Source of the DNA: Roseimicrobium gellanilyticum | GTDB lineage: Bacteria > Verrucomicrobiota > Verrucomicrobiia > Verrucomicrobiales > Verrucomicrobiaceae | Direction: 5' to 3' | NCBI RefSeq assembly: GCF_003315205.1 | Contig: NZ_QNRR01000018.1 | Span: forward strand, 51,140 to 115,139 | DNA: 64,000 nucleotides | Part shown: one piece after another, positions 17,651 to 25,764 of the stretch | How the letters are laid out: every line of letters starts with the position of its first letter | How positions within the stretch are numbered: the first letter of the stretch is position 1 | Position numbers and translations under genes: made by a program | The notes under the pieces: generated by a model | Seen by the model: only the letters and a program-made list of their open reading frames with translations | Told to the model about the DNA's origin: nothing | The model's database searches: none

Positions 17651-18310
17651 ATGAATCTCCGCCTAGTCCGACTTTTTCTTCTTTCTGCCGCGCCCCTGGC
17701 GCTCACCCTGAGCAGTTGCATCTCGCTGGACAAGCTTCCCAAGGTGGATCTGCCCGTACTTCCGAAGATGAAGGTCCCCTTTGTGGGGAATGATGCGACC
17801 GCCCCGGTCAACGATCCGCAGGTTCCCTGGTCCCTGAAGCAACCTCTTGCCCATGGCCACACCCTCGACCTCGCGGTGTACGCCGGCCAGCGCTCACCCG
17901 CGAAGGTCTTCGTGGGCGCAGTCATGGTGGATGAGCACGGCAAGGTGGACCTTGGCAAGTACGGCTCCTTCAAGATCGGCGGCAAGACGGCCTCCCAGGC
18001 AGTGCGCGAAATGGAAGCGGCTTTCCGCAGAAAGCGTGGGGAGTCCCTCATCACCATGCAGCTCATCTCCGTGGAAGGCACCCAGCTGCTCACTGTCCAC
18101 GGCGCGGTGAAGCACGAAGGCGTGATCCAGTATTTCGGCGGCGCCAATCCTTCGAACATTCTCCAGTACATGGGCGGACGTGATGAACGTGCCACCGGCC
18201 GTGCGGTCTATGTCACGCGCAACGGCGTGCGGGCTTTCCATTCCGACTACCTGAATCCGGACATCGAACTGGAAGCAGGAGATGTGGTGACCTACTCCGA
18301 CGCGCTGTAA
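17651..18310 (+). CDS. Polysaccharide export (Wza/SLBB-type) outer-membrane lipoprotein
   Basis: 219 residues. Signal peptide with a lipobox (ALTLSSC, Cys near residue 23), so probably anchored in a membrane by lipid. The middle resembles the Poly_export domain: GHTLDLAVYAGQ, AVMVDEHGKVDLGKYGSFKI and GKTASQAVREMEAAF. An SLBB-like strand follows: LLTVHGAVKHEGVIQYFGG. Wza-like proteins form the outer-membrane exit for capsule or exopolysaccharide. No other export genes are adjacent, so it may be a stand-alone member. It is followed after 23 bases by a DoxX-like gene. Confidence 0.72.
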   Translation: MNLRLVRLFLLSAAPLALTLSSCISLDKLPKVDLPVLPKMKVPFVGNDATAPVNDPQVPWSLKQPLAHGHTLDLAVYAGQRSPAKVFVGAVMVDEHGKVDLGKYGSFKIGGKTASQAVREMEAAFRRKRGESLITMQLISVEGTQLLTVHGAVKHEGVIQYFGGANPSNILQYMGGRDERATGRAVYVTRNGVRAFHSDYLNPDIELEAGDVVTYSDAL

Positions 18311-18333
18311 GCTCCACCACCTTCCCCTGCAGC

Positions 18334-18810
18334 ATGCCCGGCGACAGCTCTCCCTTCGACACTCCTCCACCAATCATCGGCATCATCCCGTTGCGGATTG
18401 GTGCCGGGGCGCTGCTGCTCTACATGCATGCCTGGCAGGGGGCGACACTCGCCTGGCAGCACGTGTGGAATCAGCAGGCGTGGGACTTGATCGCCACCAT
18501 GGAGAAGGCGGGCTTCAGTCCGCTGATGGGAAAGATTTTCGGGGCAGCAGCCGCTGTGATTGCAGCCTTCACAGCAGTGAGCTGGATCCTGGGATTTGTA
18601 ACCCGTTTTTCCTCCGTGGTCTTCATGCCGGTGGTGCTGGGAGCGCTCTGGGTGTGCAACAAGACGGACCTGCCTTTCCGTGCGGAGGCTGCGGTGCTCT
18701 ACTTCCTTGTCGCAGTCACCCTGCTGGTAAATGGCTCCGGCTGGCTGGCCGTGGACACGCTCTTCAGCTTGCGGCAGGAGCAGAAGAAATCCGACCGCAT
18801 TTTCCTCTAG
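18334..18810 (+). CDS. DoxX-like membrane protein
   Basis: 158 residues with about four membrane segments: IIPLRIGAGALLLYMHAWQG, IFGAAAAVIAAFTAVSWILG, FMPVVLGALWVC and AVLYFLVAVTLLVNG. The layout and the PLRIGxGxxxxxHxxQ beginning fit DoxX/quinol-oxidase-subunit-like proteins. The role of such proteins is generally unclear. It lies between the export lipoprotein and ruvC with short gaps, so one transcript is possible. Confidence 0.7.
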   Translation: MPGDSSPFDTPPPIIGIIPLRIGAGALLLYMHAWQGATLAWQHVWNQQAWDLIATMEKAGFSPLMGKIFGAAAAVIAAFTAVSWILGFVTRFSSVVFMPVVLGALWVCNKTDLPFRAEAAVLYFLVAVTLLVNGSGWLAVDTLFSLRQEQKKSDRIFL

Positions 18811-18877
18811 CGCTGCGAACGCGGGAATGCGATGACCCTGCCATGGCAGGATCCGGAACGCATCCCGCGTGGACACG

Positions 18878-19393
18878 ATGGCAAATCCCCTCCGCATTCT
18901 GGCTGTAGATCCCGCGCTGCGGTGCACCGGCTACGCCGTGCTGCATCACGAGGGCGGCCAGACACGCGCGGTGACCTATGGTGTGATACAGAATCCCGCA
19001 AAGATGCTGGCTTCAGGCTGCCTCGTGGCCATCCGCGAACGCCTGGCGGAAATCATCCGCGAGCACCAGCCCACCGAGTGCGCCGTGGAGGCCACGATCT
19101 ATGTGCAGAGCTTCCGCACGGCCATCACACTGGGCAGCGTGCGCGGCGCGGTCCTGATTGCCGCCGCAGAGCACGGTCTCGCCGTATACGACTATGCGCC
19201 GAGGGAAGTGAAACAAGCCGCTGTGGGCAAGGGTGCAGCGGCCAAGGAGCAGGTCGCCTTCATGATGCGCTCCATCCTGCGGCTGCGTGAGACCCCTCCC
19301 GCGGATGCCGCAGACGCACTCGCGGTGGGCCTTGCCCACTTGCAGGCGACGTCCGGAAAAGTCGCCACCGGAACCACGCGGGAGCGGGTTTAG
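18878..19393 (+). CDS. ruvC: Holliday junction resolvase RuvC
   Basis: 171 residues from the ATG at 18878 (a GTG at 18869 is an alternative). RuvC cuts Holliday junctions during recombinational repair together with RuvAB. Seen: LRILAVDPALRCTGYAVL with the first catalytic Asp near residue 9, ECAVEATIYVQSFRTAITLG with the catalytic Glu, YAPREVKQAAVGKGAAAKEQ, and the C-terminal ADAADALAVGLAH with the closing Asp pair. Family sequences usually read DPGL rather than DPAL and VFF rather than IYV, small changes outside the acidic residues. ruvA and ruvB are not in the window. Confidence 0.92.
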   Translation: MANPLRILAVDPALRCTGYAVLHHEGGQTRAVTYGVIQNPAKMLASGCLVAIRERLAEIIREHQPTECAVEATIYVQSFRTAITLGSVRGAVLIAAAEHGLAVYDYAPREVKQAAVGKGAAAKEQVAFMMRSILRLRETPPADAADALAVGLAHLQATSGKVATGTTRERV

Positions 19394-19515
19394 AGCACTA
19401 CCCTCTACCCCCGGCGGCAATCCGGTCGGGGCTCGTCTCGCGAAAATAAGCAGGTCTGCGTAGAGCCAGGGGCGCGGTTTCTTGCGAAGATCGATCAACT
19501 GCCCGTCTATTTGCC

Positions 19516-19704
19516 ATGAATGCCACACAAATGCGCACAGACAATCTTTCCCATGTCCAATGGCGTGTGAGGTTTCTGAAGAGCCTGCTGAAGGTACACC
19601 GCTCCATCCCGCAGTGGAACAGCTATGACTGGCTCCTGCAAGAAGCCGACTACATCCAACGCATTGCCCAAGCAGAACGCGAGCTGACGGCCAAAGGCGG
19701 ATGA
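19516..19704 (+). CDS. Small hypothetical protein
   Basis: 62 residues, unrecognised: basic and aromatic (VQWRVRFLKSLLKVHRSIPQ, then WLLQEADYIQRIAQAERELT), likely two helices. The gene stands alone between ruvC and a minus-strand unknown. Support is the helical pattern and intact frame only. Confidence 0.35.
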   Translation: MNATQMRTDNLSHVQWRVRFLKSLLKVHRSIPQWNSYDWLLQEADYIQRIAQAERELTAKGG

Positions 19705-19746
19705 GTTCGTAGGCCACCGCTACCCGGCAGTTAGTCGGGAAAGTCG

Positions 19747-20082
19747 TCACTTTCCCGCTGCGGTCGATGGGGCCACCTCGTCCAGATCGAGTTCCATCAT
19801 CTTCCCACGACCACCTTTCATTCCCGTAATGTGGTCCGCCACTTGAGGATCCAGGTACAGGGGCTGGAGTTCATCCGGCACGTCAGGAATCAGCTCTATG
19901 GCATAGCGTCGGCAGGCGGGCGCCCCCATGCCCGCTCCAAGAATGGCGATGCGATAAGGTCCCTTTCGATGCCCGTTGACGGTCAGCCAGAGAGATTTGC
20001 CATCCAACCCCACCAGGGACTCCCGGAAACACGTCCACTCCGGGTGCGGCAGAAGATGAAGTTGCGCGCTCATGGCAGCCAT
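19747..20082 (-). CDS. Hypothetical protein
   Basis: About 111 residues from the ATG at 20082; a TTG at 20115 or an ATG at 20073 are alternatives. Contains WTCFRESLVGLDGKSLWLTV, then NGHRKGPYRIAILGAGMGAP with clustered glycines, ACRRYAIELIPDVPDELQPL and an acidic tail (MMELDLDEVAPS). The glycine cluster is too short to be a Rossmann domain. No family was recognised. It is convergent with the small gene before it. Confidence 0.5.
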   Translation of the reverse strand: MAAMSAQLHLLPHPEWTCFRESLVGLDGKSLWLTVNGHRKGPYRIAILGAGMGAPACRRYAIELIPDVPDELQPLYLDPQVADHITGMKGGRGKMMELDLDEVAPSTAAGK

Positions 20083-20293
20083 CCAGTACGACGGCGGAAG
20101 ATGGTAACGAAGCAAGAGACCGACGCCTTGCTTTCCCGATACGCATTTTGTCTCCCATTCGGTGGTGGTGGCGTGTCACTATTTTCCACGCCCGTTCCCA
20201 AGACTGCAAAAAAAACTGCCCCACTTGTGAGCTGAAGCCACATTCGCGAATGTAGCCATATGGCTGCCACGTAGCAGAATCCCGTCTCCCGCC

Positions 20294-20782
20294 ATGTACC
20301 AAAACCTTGCCATCTACATCAACGATCACCTTGCGGGATCCGTCGCTGCACTCGCATTGATCGACGACATGAGCGATGCGCTGGATGATGCCACGCTCAA
20401 GTCCTTCCTCGCCGAACTCAAGGAGGAGATCACCGAAGAGCAGCAAGTGTTGAGGATTCTGCTTCAAGCGAATGATTACAAGGAGGGCGCTATCAAGAAG
20501 GCCGTGGCGTGGCTGGGAGAGAAAGCGAGCTCCCCGAAGTTCGGAGGCACGAAAAATGATCACCAGGGGCTCGCCATCATGCAGGGACTCGAAATGTTGT
20601 ACATCGGTATCACGGGCAAGCTCTTGCAATGGCACGCCTTCCAGGCAGCCATTGCACCCATGGTGGAGGCATTGGGATTTGACCTCCATCAACTGCAACA
20701 ACAGGCGGAAAAGCAACGCTCCACCGTAGAGGAGTACCGCCTGGTGTATGCTCGCCGGGCATTCAGCGGAGTGATGGACTGA
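20294..20782 (+). CDS. Ferritin-like/DUF892-type helical protein
   Basis: 162 residues, nearly all helical. NLAIYINDHLAGSVAALALI at the start, then LAELKEEITEEQQVLRILLQ, MQGLEMLYIGITGKLLQWHAF and LQQQAEKQRSTVEEYRLVYARRAF give four long helices with spaced Glu/His, the pattern of a ferritin-like bundle. The full ExxH metal pairs are not all obvious, so metal binding is uncertain. Related genes are common beside stress functions in Verrucomicrobia. It is followed by two small overlapping genes. Confidence 0.6.
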   Translation: MYQNLAIYINDHLAGSVAALALIDDMSDALDDATLKSFLAELKEEITEEQQVLRILLQANDYKEGAIKKAVAWLGEKASSPKFGGTKNDHQGLAIMQGLEMLYIGITGKLLQWHAFQAAIAPMVEALGFDLHQLQQQAEKQRSTVEEYRLVYARRAFSGVMD

Positions 20783-20841
20783 CTCCCCGATAAGGTAGCT
20801 ACCTGATGGCCGGCCCCGCTAGAATGGACGCTTCGCGGGCC

Positions 20842-21087
20842 ATGAAACAGTTTCTAGTCACCTTCAAACGAGGCCACCCCCAGCATATAGAAGCGGAGGG
20901 GTATCATCAACACGAGGGGCGGTATGAGTTCTTTGGATGTGCTCAGGTGCCCGTAAGGAAGACCTTTGATCGGGCCGCTGTCGCTGAGGTTGTGGAGGTC
21001 AAGCATGGACCATCGCGCGATTCAACAAGTGTGACCCGGCAATCCGGACTCAGGCACTTCACCCCCGGTAGCACTTATGAATCGTAG
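20842..21087 (+). CDS. Small hypothetical protein (MKxFLVxFK type)
   Basis: 81 residues from the ATG at 20842. The first 55 residues look like a small beta-rich fold: KQFLVTFKRGHPQHIEAEGY, then HEGRYEFFGCAQ and FDRAAVAEVVEVKHG. The same layout occurs in the small protein at 50190-50381, so both may belong to one family. The stop overlaps the next start by 11 bases, suggesting coupled translation. No function known. Confidence 0.5.
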   Translation: MKQFLVTFKRGHPQHIEAEGYHQHEGRYEFFGCAQVPVRKTFDRAAVAEVVEVKHGPSRDSTSVTRQSGLRHFTPGSTYES

Positions 21088-21304
21088 CGATATTCCCACG
21101 GCGTCGGCACCCGTCCACCAGCCCAAGATCCATGTGGGCAGGATAGCAGCAGGGTCGGTCCTTTGTGTATTCGGCATTATTCTTCTTCCGACTGTGGCCA
21201 TGACAGCCGCTGGTGTCGCCTTGTGCATCGTAGGCCTCTGCCTCATCGCCATGGCCTTCGCGAATCGCAAGTACGGCGCCTCCCATACAAGGCGCGGAAG
21301 CTAA
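21077..21304 (+). CDS. Small two-helix membrane protein
   Basis: 75 residues. Two hydrophobic segments, IAAGSVLCVFGIILLPTVAM and AAGVALCIVGLCLIAMAFA, are separated by a very short turn, with a basic tail (NRKYGASHTRRGS). It overlaps the preceding small gene by 11 bases. Probably an inner-membrane hairpin protein of unknown role. Confidence 0.5.
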   Translation: MNRSDIPTASAPVHQPKIHVGRIAAGSVLCVFGIILLPTVAMTAAGVALCIVGLCLIAMAFANRKYGASHTRRGS

Positions 21305-21387
21305 GAACACCGACAGGCATGGATTCCCGACCCGGTTCACCGTGCCTCACCAAACCGACAGGGCATCGCCGGACGATTCTGTCTTTA

Positions 21388-21402
21388 GAAACGCGGCGTT
21401 TC
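21388..21402 (+). promoter_or_regulatory. Perfect 7-bp dyad before the GlsB/YeaQ gene
   Basis: GAAACGC (21388-21394) and GCGTTTC (21396-21402) are exact reverse complements around one G, 42 bases before the ATG. It is a possible operator for a stress-type gene; no promoter boxes were matched with it. Confidence 0.35.
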
Positions 21403-21444
21403 GCGTCGCGCACTGTGATTACGAACCCCTAACTATCAATCGTC

Positions 21445-21708
21445 ATGGACTTCCTCTGGATGCTCTTGATTGGCCTGCTTGTAGGTGCAGTCGCCAAGTT
21501 TCTGATGCCGGGCAATGACCCGGGTGGCATCATCGTCACGATGTTCCTGGGTGTTGCTGGAGCGTTTGTTGCCGGCATGCTCGGTCGCGGTCTTGGATGG
21601 TATGGCGAAGGTGAACCCGCAGGCTTCATTGCCTCGGTGATCGGCGCCATTCTTCTGCTCGTCGTGTACCGCCTTTTCACCGGCGGTGGACGCCACGTGC
21701 ACCACTAG
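21445..21708 (+). CDS. GlsB/YeaQ/YmgE family stress-response membrane protein
   Basis: 87 residues with three membrane segments: FLWMLLIGLLVGAVAKFLMP, GIIVTMFLGVAGAFVAGMLG and AGFIASVIGAILLLVVYRLF. The glycine-rich pattern GLLVGAVAKFLMPGNDPGG is the family signature (transglycosylase-associated protein). Such proteins are induced by general stress in many bacteria; their molecular role is not settled. It is a single gene with an upstream dyad and a strong downstream terminator. Confidence 0.88.
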   Translation: MDFLWMLLIGLLVGAVAKFLMPGNDPGGIIVTMFLGVAGAFVAGMLGRGLGWYGEGEPAGFIASVIGAILLLVVYRLFTGGGRHVHH

Positions 21709-21750
21709 CACGCATCGAAGGTCTGCCAGCCTGTTGGCTGGTTTCTTGTG

Positions 21751-21788
21751 AACTGGCTGGAGGATGAAATCTCCAGCCGGTTTTTTTT
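21751..21788 (+). terminator. Rho-independent terminator of the GlsB/YeaQ gene
   Basis: AACTGGCTGGAG (21751-21762) pairs with CTCCAGCCGGTT (21771-21782), 12 pairs with one G-T wobble, loop GATGAAAT, then eight Ts. It is oriented for the plus strand; the minus-strand tag gene ends 5 bases beyond. Confidence 0.88.
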
Positions 21789-21792
21789 ATAC

Positions 21793-22377
21793 CTAGGCAT
21801 CCCGCCACGGGCACGTGGTCAAGTGATCGTTCACCATGCCAACTGCCTGCATCCATGCATAGACAATTACCGGCCCTGCAAACTTGAACCCACGTTCCTT
21901 CAGTGCGGCAGACATCTTCACGGAGGCAGGAGTTTGCGCAGGCACTTGGGAGGTGGATTTCCATGCATTGCGCTTGGGTTTGCCTCCGGCGAGCTCCCAT
22001 AGAAATTCGGAGAAATCGATACCCTCCTCCCGCATGGCGAGATAGGCTTTGGCATTGCCGATGGTGGCCTCGATCTTTGCACGTGAGCGGATGATGCCAG
22101 GATCCGCCAGGAGGCGCTTCACATCCTTCGCGCCGTATCGGGCGATCTTCTCAGGATCAAATCCCTGGAAGGCAAGGCGGAAAGCGTCGCGCTTGCGCAG
22201 GATGGTGATCCACGAGAGCCCCGCTTGGAATCCATCCAGCACCAGCTTCTCCCAGAGCGCCCGGCTGTCATGCTCGGGGCGTCCCCACTCCTCATCATGG
22301 TAGGCGGCCATGAGAGGGTCATTGGCAGCCCAGGTGCAACGCTTCTCCGGTGCTCTCTTGGAGGATGTCTTCTTCAT
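21793..22377 (-). CDS. tag: DNA-3-methyladenine glycosylase I
   Basis: 194 residues from the ATG at 22377; an upstream start at 22425 is possible, but the added 16 residues are not family-like. Tag removes 3-methyladenine from alkylated DNA to begin base-excision repair. Seen: RCTWAANDPLMAAYHDEEWG with the zinc-ligand Cys and His, FQAGLSWITILRKRDAFRLA, GIIRSRAKIEATIGNAKAYL, and near the end GFKFAGPVIVYAWMQAVGMV followed by NDHLTTCPWR with the remaining zinc ligands. It is convergent with the GlsB/YeaQ gene. Confidence 0.95.
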   Translation of the reverse strand: MKKTSSKRAPEKRCTWAANDPLMAAYHDEEWGRPEHDSRALWEKLVLDGFQAGLSWITILRKRDAFRLAFQGFDPEKIARYGAKDVKRLLADPGIIRSRAKIEATIGNAKAYLAMREEGIDFSEFLWELAGGKPKRNAWKSTSQVPAQTPASVKMSAALKERGFKFAGPVIVYAWMQAVGMVNDHLTTCPWRDA

Positions 22378-22470
22378 GACGTGAGGAATGCTGCTCTCGC
22401 TCGGGCCCGCGGGAGCATCACGCAAAGCGCCTGTCTTTGGAAGACTGAACCGCGAAAAGAAGAAGAACTT

Positions 22471-22918
22471 GGGACGGCCGGTGTAAGCCGGATTTTGTGC
22501 CTCCAGCCTTGCGGCTGGAGGTGGCGGTCATTTCTCTCGACACACCCGCCACCGAAGTGACTGGTGCACGCCCCGCTGACGCGGGATGCGACTAATACCC
22601 GGAGTTATCCATCCCGCCGGAGCGGGACTTGCGGCCAGGGCGGGCCATTTCCCCTGTTATGTCTTGCACCGCGTCGGGTTTGTCCTGCCTCCTTCCTTAC
22701 AGTCGGAGCGGTGGGCTCTTACCCCGCCTTTTCACCCTGGCCTGCGGTGCCTTGCGGCGCCCGCTGGTGGTATGTTTTCTGTGACACTTTCCGTGACCGG
22801 TCGCTTGCGCTTCCAGCCCCCATGCTTGCGCACGGCACGCTGCCCTGAGGTGTCCGGACTTTCCTCTGCGGGTCCGTGTTTCCACGAATTCGCAGCGACA
22901 GCCTCCGGCCGACCCAAG
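22471..22918 (-). ncRNA. rnpB: RNase P RNA (bacterial class A)
   Basis: Read on the minus strand, the sequence has the universal RNase P RNA cores: GAGGAAAGTCCGGACACC near the 5' end, an ACAGAAAACATACC segment, GGGTAAGAGCCCACCG in the middle and ACAAAATCCGGCTTAC at the 3' end. The P1 helix is visible: GGGTCGGCCGG at the 5' end and CCGGCCGTCCC at the 3' end pair at 10 of 11 positions. That sets the ends near 22915 and 22471, about 445 bases. The RNA is the catalytic subunit that trims tRNA 5' leaders. Ends are accurate to a few bases. Confidence 0.95.
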
Positions 22919-23100
22919 AGGGCAACATAAGGGAAAAGGAATAAGGGGCAAGGGATAAGGGACTTCCGTTGGTTGAGCAGAAGTGTGGCTGAAATGGTCG
23001 ATCTCAAAATTGCGTGCCATCACTTGGGGCTGTGCTAGCCTGAGTGGTCTGGCAGCGCCTGCCTCCGTCTGCGCCCCAGTTCGTCCCCTTTCCTCACCCC

Positions 23101-24159
23101 ATGGCTGAAACGACCTACCCCTGGCAGAGCAACCGCCGCGCGGCCTTCCGCGTGGAGCGGTGGTCATGGTCGGCCTTGGGCTGGTTGCTGGTCGCCTTCA
23201 CCCTGGCGGTCGGCTTCCACTGGTGGCTCTTCTACTTTTTCAGCAATGTGGACTTTGGCCGGAACATGCTGCCCAAGGCCAGGGTGCTGGAGCGCCCCGA
23301 ACGCATTGCCATCAATCCGGATGCGCTGAGGGACCAGAAGCCCATTCAGGACATCCCGGACATGATCGCCCCCTCCTCCACCGAGCCGAAGGTGAAGGCA
23401 GATTTCCAGGACATCGTGGACATGCTTCCAGATGACCGGGCCATCGACCTCACCACGAGCGTGGACAAAGTGACCAACTTCAGCGTGCCGGACAGCGATC
23501 CCAAGGCCTCCACGCCCGCCTCTGCTCCTTCCCTGGCTGCGATCGCTGATGCCCTTCCCGGTCCGGACCTCGCAGAATCCATGAGCGCCATCAAGAGTTC
23601 GGCGCTTGAGGCTGCCGTAAGCCCGAATCAACTGGTGCTGCCAGGCAAATCGCTGGAAGAGCAAATTTCCGGGCTCGATGGCAAGCTCCTGAAGGACATG
23701 AACCGCAAGAGCCAGGCCGGCGACGGGCGGCAGAAGCTGGCGGGCTTCAGCAACCTCGAAGACCTTCTCGCCAAGGGTGGCAACGTGAATGCCAGCACAG
23801 CCCCCATCATGCTGCCCACCGACCTCCTCTTTGAATACAACAGCGACCAGCTAGCGGACGGTGCGCGCCTGAGCCTGATGAAACTCGGCTACCTCATCCA
23901 GAAGAATCCCAACAACCAGTTCATCATTGAGGGACACACGGACACCACCGGCTCGGATGCCTACAACTTCGACCTGAGTCAGCGCCGCGCCAATGCGGTG
24001 GTGAACTGGCTCATCACGTCGCTCAATCTCAGTACAGACCGCATCCGCGCCATCGGCATGGGTGAATCCAGGCCGCTGCCAAGTGTGAATCCGAACGGGT
24101 CCCCTGAGGAGCAAGCCCTCAACCGACGGGTAGAAATCAAAATCCGCCCACTGCGCTGA
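23101..24159 (+). CDS. OmpA-family protein with N-terminal membrane anchor
   Basis: 352 residues from the ATG at 23101; an upstream in-frame start at 23044 adds a poor Pro-rich stretch. One membrane segment near residues 25-50 (GWLLVAFTLAVGFHWWLFYF), then a long low-complexity periplasmic linker (residues 60-240) with many Asp, Pro and Ser. The C-terminal OmpA domain contains FEYNSDQLADGARL, FIIEGHTDTTGSDAYNFDLS, QRRANAVVNWL, GMGESRPL and ALNRRVEIKI, which bind peptidoglycan. An anchored OmpA domain may tether the inner membrane to the wall, as in MotB-like proteins. Confidence 0.88.
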   Translation: MAETTYPWQSNRRAAFRVERWSWSALGWLLVAFTLAVGFHWWLFYFFSNVDFGRNMLPKARVLERPERIAINPDALRDQKPIQDIPDMIAPSSTEPKVKADFQDIVDMLPDDRAIDLTTSVDKVTNFSVPDSDPKASTPASAPSLAAIADALPGPDLAESMSAIKSSALEAAVSPNQLVLPGKSLEEQISGLDGKLLKDMNRKSQAGDGRQKLAGFSNLEDLLAKGGNVNASTAPIMLPTDLLFEYNSDQLADGARLSLMKLGYLIQKNPNNQFIIEGHTDTTGSDAYNFDLSQRRANAVVNWLITSLNLSTDRIRAIGMGESRPLPSVNPNGSPEEQALNRRVEIKIRPLR

Positions 24160-24177
24160 TCAGCCACACCAAGGACG

Positions 24178-25755
24178 ATGGGGGAGACCAACGGTGAAGC
24201 GCGCAAGAAGCGCATTGATGTCCTGAAGTCAGCGCTCTTTCGCTGGCTGGTGTACCTGCAACTGCTGGGAATCGTCATCTTCATCTATGTGAAGTTTGGC
24301 GGGATGCTTATCCAGCAGACGAACTACACTCCGAAGGACATCCACGGCGGCGACCAGTCGCACAACATGCGGCTGGCCACCCAGACGGCGCCGGATCTCT
24401 CTCCCGACTACGGCAAGGGATTCACGCGCGCGCTTTCCGATTTCTTCCCCCGCCGCACAGACGGTGTAGTGCAGCCCCTGTGGCCCTGGGTCGCCGCATG
24501 GCTGGTGAAGCCGGGACACACCATCACGGAAGAGGACATGGTGGCAAAGCGGGTGACGGAGCCGGAGTATACCCTCTTCAACCGGGGACGGTGGTTTAAT
24601 GTATTCTTCACAGCGACGTTCCTCGCCTGCCTGGGCATTGCCGCGGCGCGTATTTTTTCCATTCCGGCAGCCCTGAATATCGTGCTGCTCGGTGGTTTTG
24701 GCGCATTGCTGCCGCGAGCAGTCTATTTCCAGCCGGAGCCGTTGTATTTCGTCTTCTTTTTCCTCACGTGGGTGGCCTGTGTCTCCGCTCTGAAACACAA
24801 CACGCTGTGGATCTACGGACTCATCGGCGTGCTCAGCGGCGTGGCCTATCTGACCAAGGCGTCTGTCACCCCCATGCTGCTCGTCTTTGTGGGCGTGAGC
24901 ACGTTGCGTTGCTTTTGGGAGATGCTCAGCGCGCGTCGCCGTGGCTTCACGCTGAATGACACCAACCTCTGGCACTGGAGGAACCATCTCGTAGGTGTGG
25001 TGATGCTGGCGATGATGCACCTGCTCACCGCCGGGCCGCGGCTAGCCTATTCGCAGGAGCATTTCGGCAGCATGACACACTCCTTCCCCGCCTACTGGAT
25101 GTGGATGGACAAGTTTGACCCGGACTGCGTGGTGTGGATGGATCAGCACAACACCCGGGACGAGTTGGAAGCCATGCTTCCGGCAGACAAGCCCTCCCTC
25201 GGCAAATACCTCAAGACCCACACCCGCGAGGAGTTCGTCACCCGTCTGAAGGACGGCACATGGAACCGTGTCACCGAATTCCTCTGGCCGAAACAGACGA
25301 AGCGGAGCAAGAACATCGAGAATCAACGGCCCTGGCGCGGGGTGCTGGAGTGGCGTGGTATCTACCTGGGCGTCCTGGCGGTCGTGTTGGGGGGACTGCT
25401 CATCGCCCTGCAAAGCGCCACACCGCGCCCGGAGCATGCGGGGCATGTCGTCTTCCGCCACGGCACGGTGACCACCCTGCTCTTCGTGGTGGGATGTCTC
25501 CTGATATACTCCTTTGCCTACGGATGGTACGCGCCCATCGCGCGGGGCAGTGGGGACCGCTTCATGCTCTCCATGTACCTACCGCTGGTCTTCAGCCTGA
25601 TCTGGGGAGCGGAGTCCATCGTCAAGCGCATCCGGCGCCGGCAGGGCAGCCCGTGGATTTCCCGGGCGTATCTTGCCACCCAGTGGATTCTCTTTCTCGC
25701 CATCGCCTGGCGTTTTGTGGAAATCCTTCGCACCCCTTTGTTTTCCAACCTTTGA
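24178..25755 (+). CDS. Multi-spanning membrane protein, GT-C (glycosyltransferase 39-like)
   Basis: 525 residues with about nine membrane segments, the first at LVYLQLLGIVIFIYV and others such as VFFTATFLACLGIAAARIF, LWIYGLIGVLSGVAYLTKAS and TLLFVVGCLLIYSFAYGWY. An early loop HGGDQSHNMRLATQTAPD carries acidic residues where GT-C enzymes have their catalytic Asp, and LTKAS matches a common GT39/PMT-like motif. It would transfer a sugar from a lipid carrier on the outer face. It starts 18 bases after the OmpA gene and ends 9 before a HAD gene. Confidence 0.7.
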   Translation: MGETNGEARKKRIDVLKSALFRWLVYLQLLGIVIFIYVKFGGMLIQQTNYTPKDIHGGDQSHNMRLATQTAPDLSPDYGKGFTRALSDFFPRRTDGVVQPLWPWVAAWLVKPGHTITEEDMVAKRVTEPEYTLFNRGRWFNVFFTATFLACLGIAAARIFSIPAALNIVLLGGFGALLPRAVYFQPEPLYFVFFFLTWVACVSALKHNTLWIYGLIGVLSGVAYLTKASVTPMLLVFVGVSTLRCFWEMLSARRRGFTLNDTNLWHWRNHLVGVVMLAMMHLLTAGPRLAYSQEHFGSMTHSFPAYWMWMDKFDPDCVVWMDQHNTRDELEAMLPADKPSLGKYLKTHTREEFVTRLKDGTWNRVTEFLWPKQTKRSKNIENQRPWRGVLEWRGIYLGVLAVVLGGLLIALQSATPRPEHAGHVVFRHGTVTTLLFVVGCLLIYSFAYGWYAPIARGSGDRFMLSMYLPLVFSLIWGAESIVKRIRRRQGSPWISRAYLATQWILFLAIAWRFVEILRTPLFSNL

Positions 25756-25764
25756 TTCCCCAGC

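Noticed and set aside
22564..22930. Plus-strand frames over the RNase P RNA
   Set aside because: They overlap the conserved RNA cores and have no protein family content.
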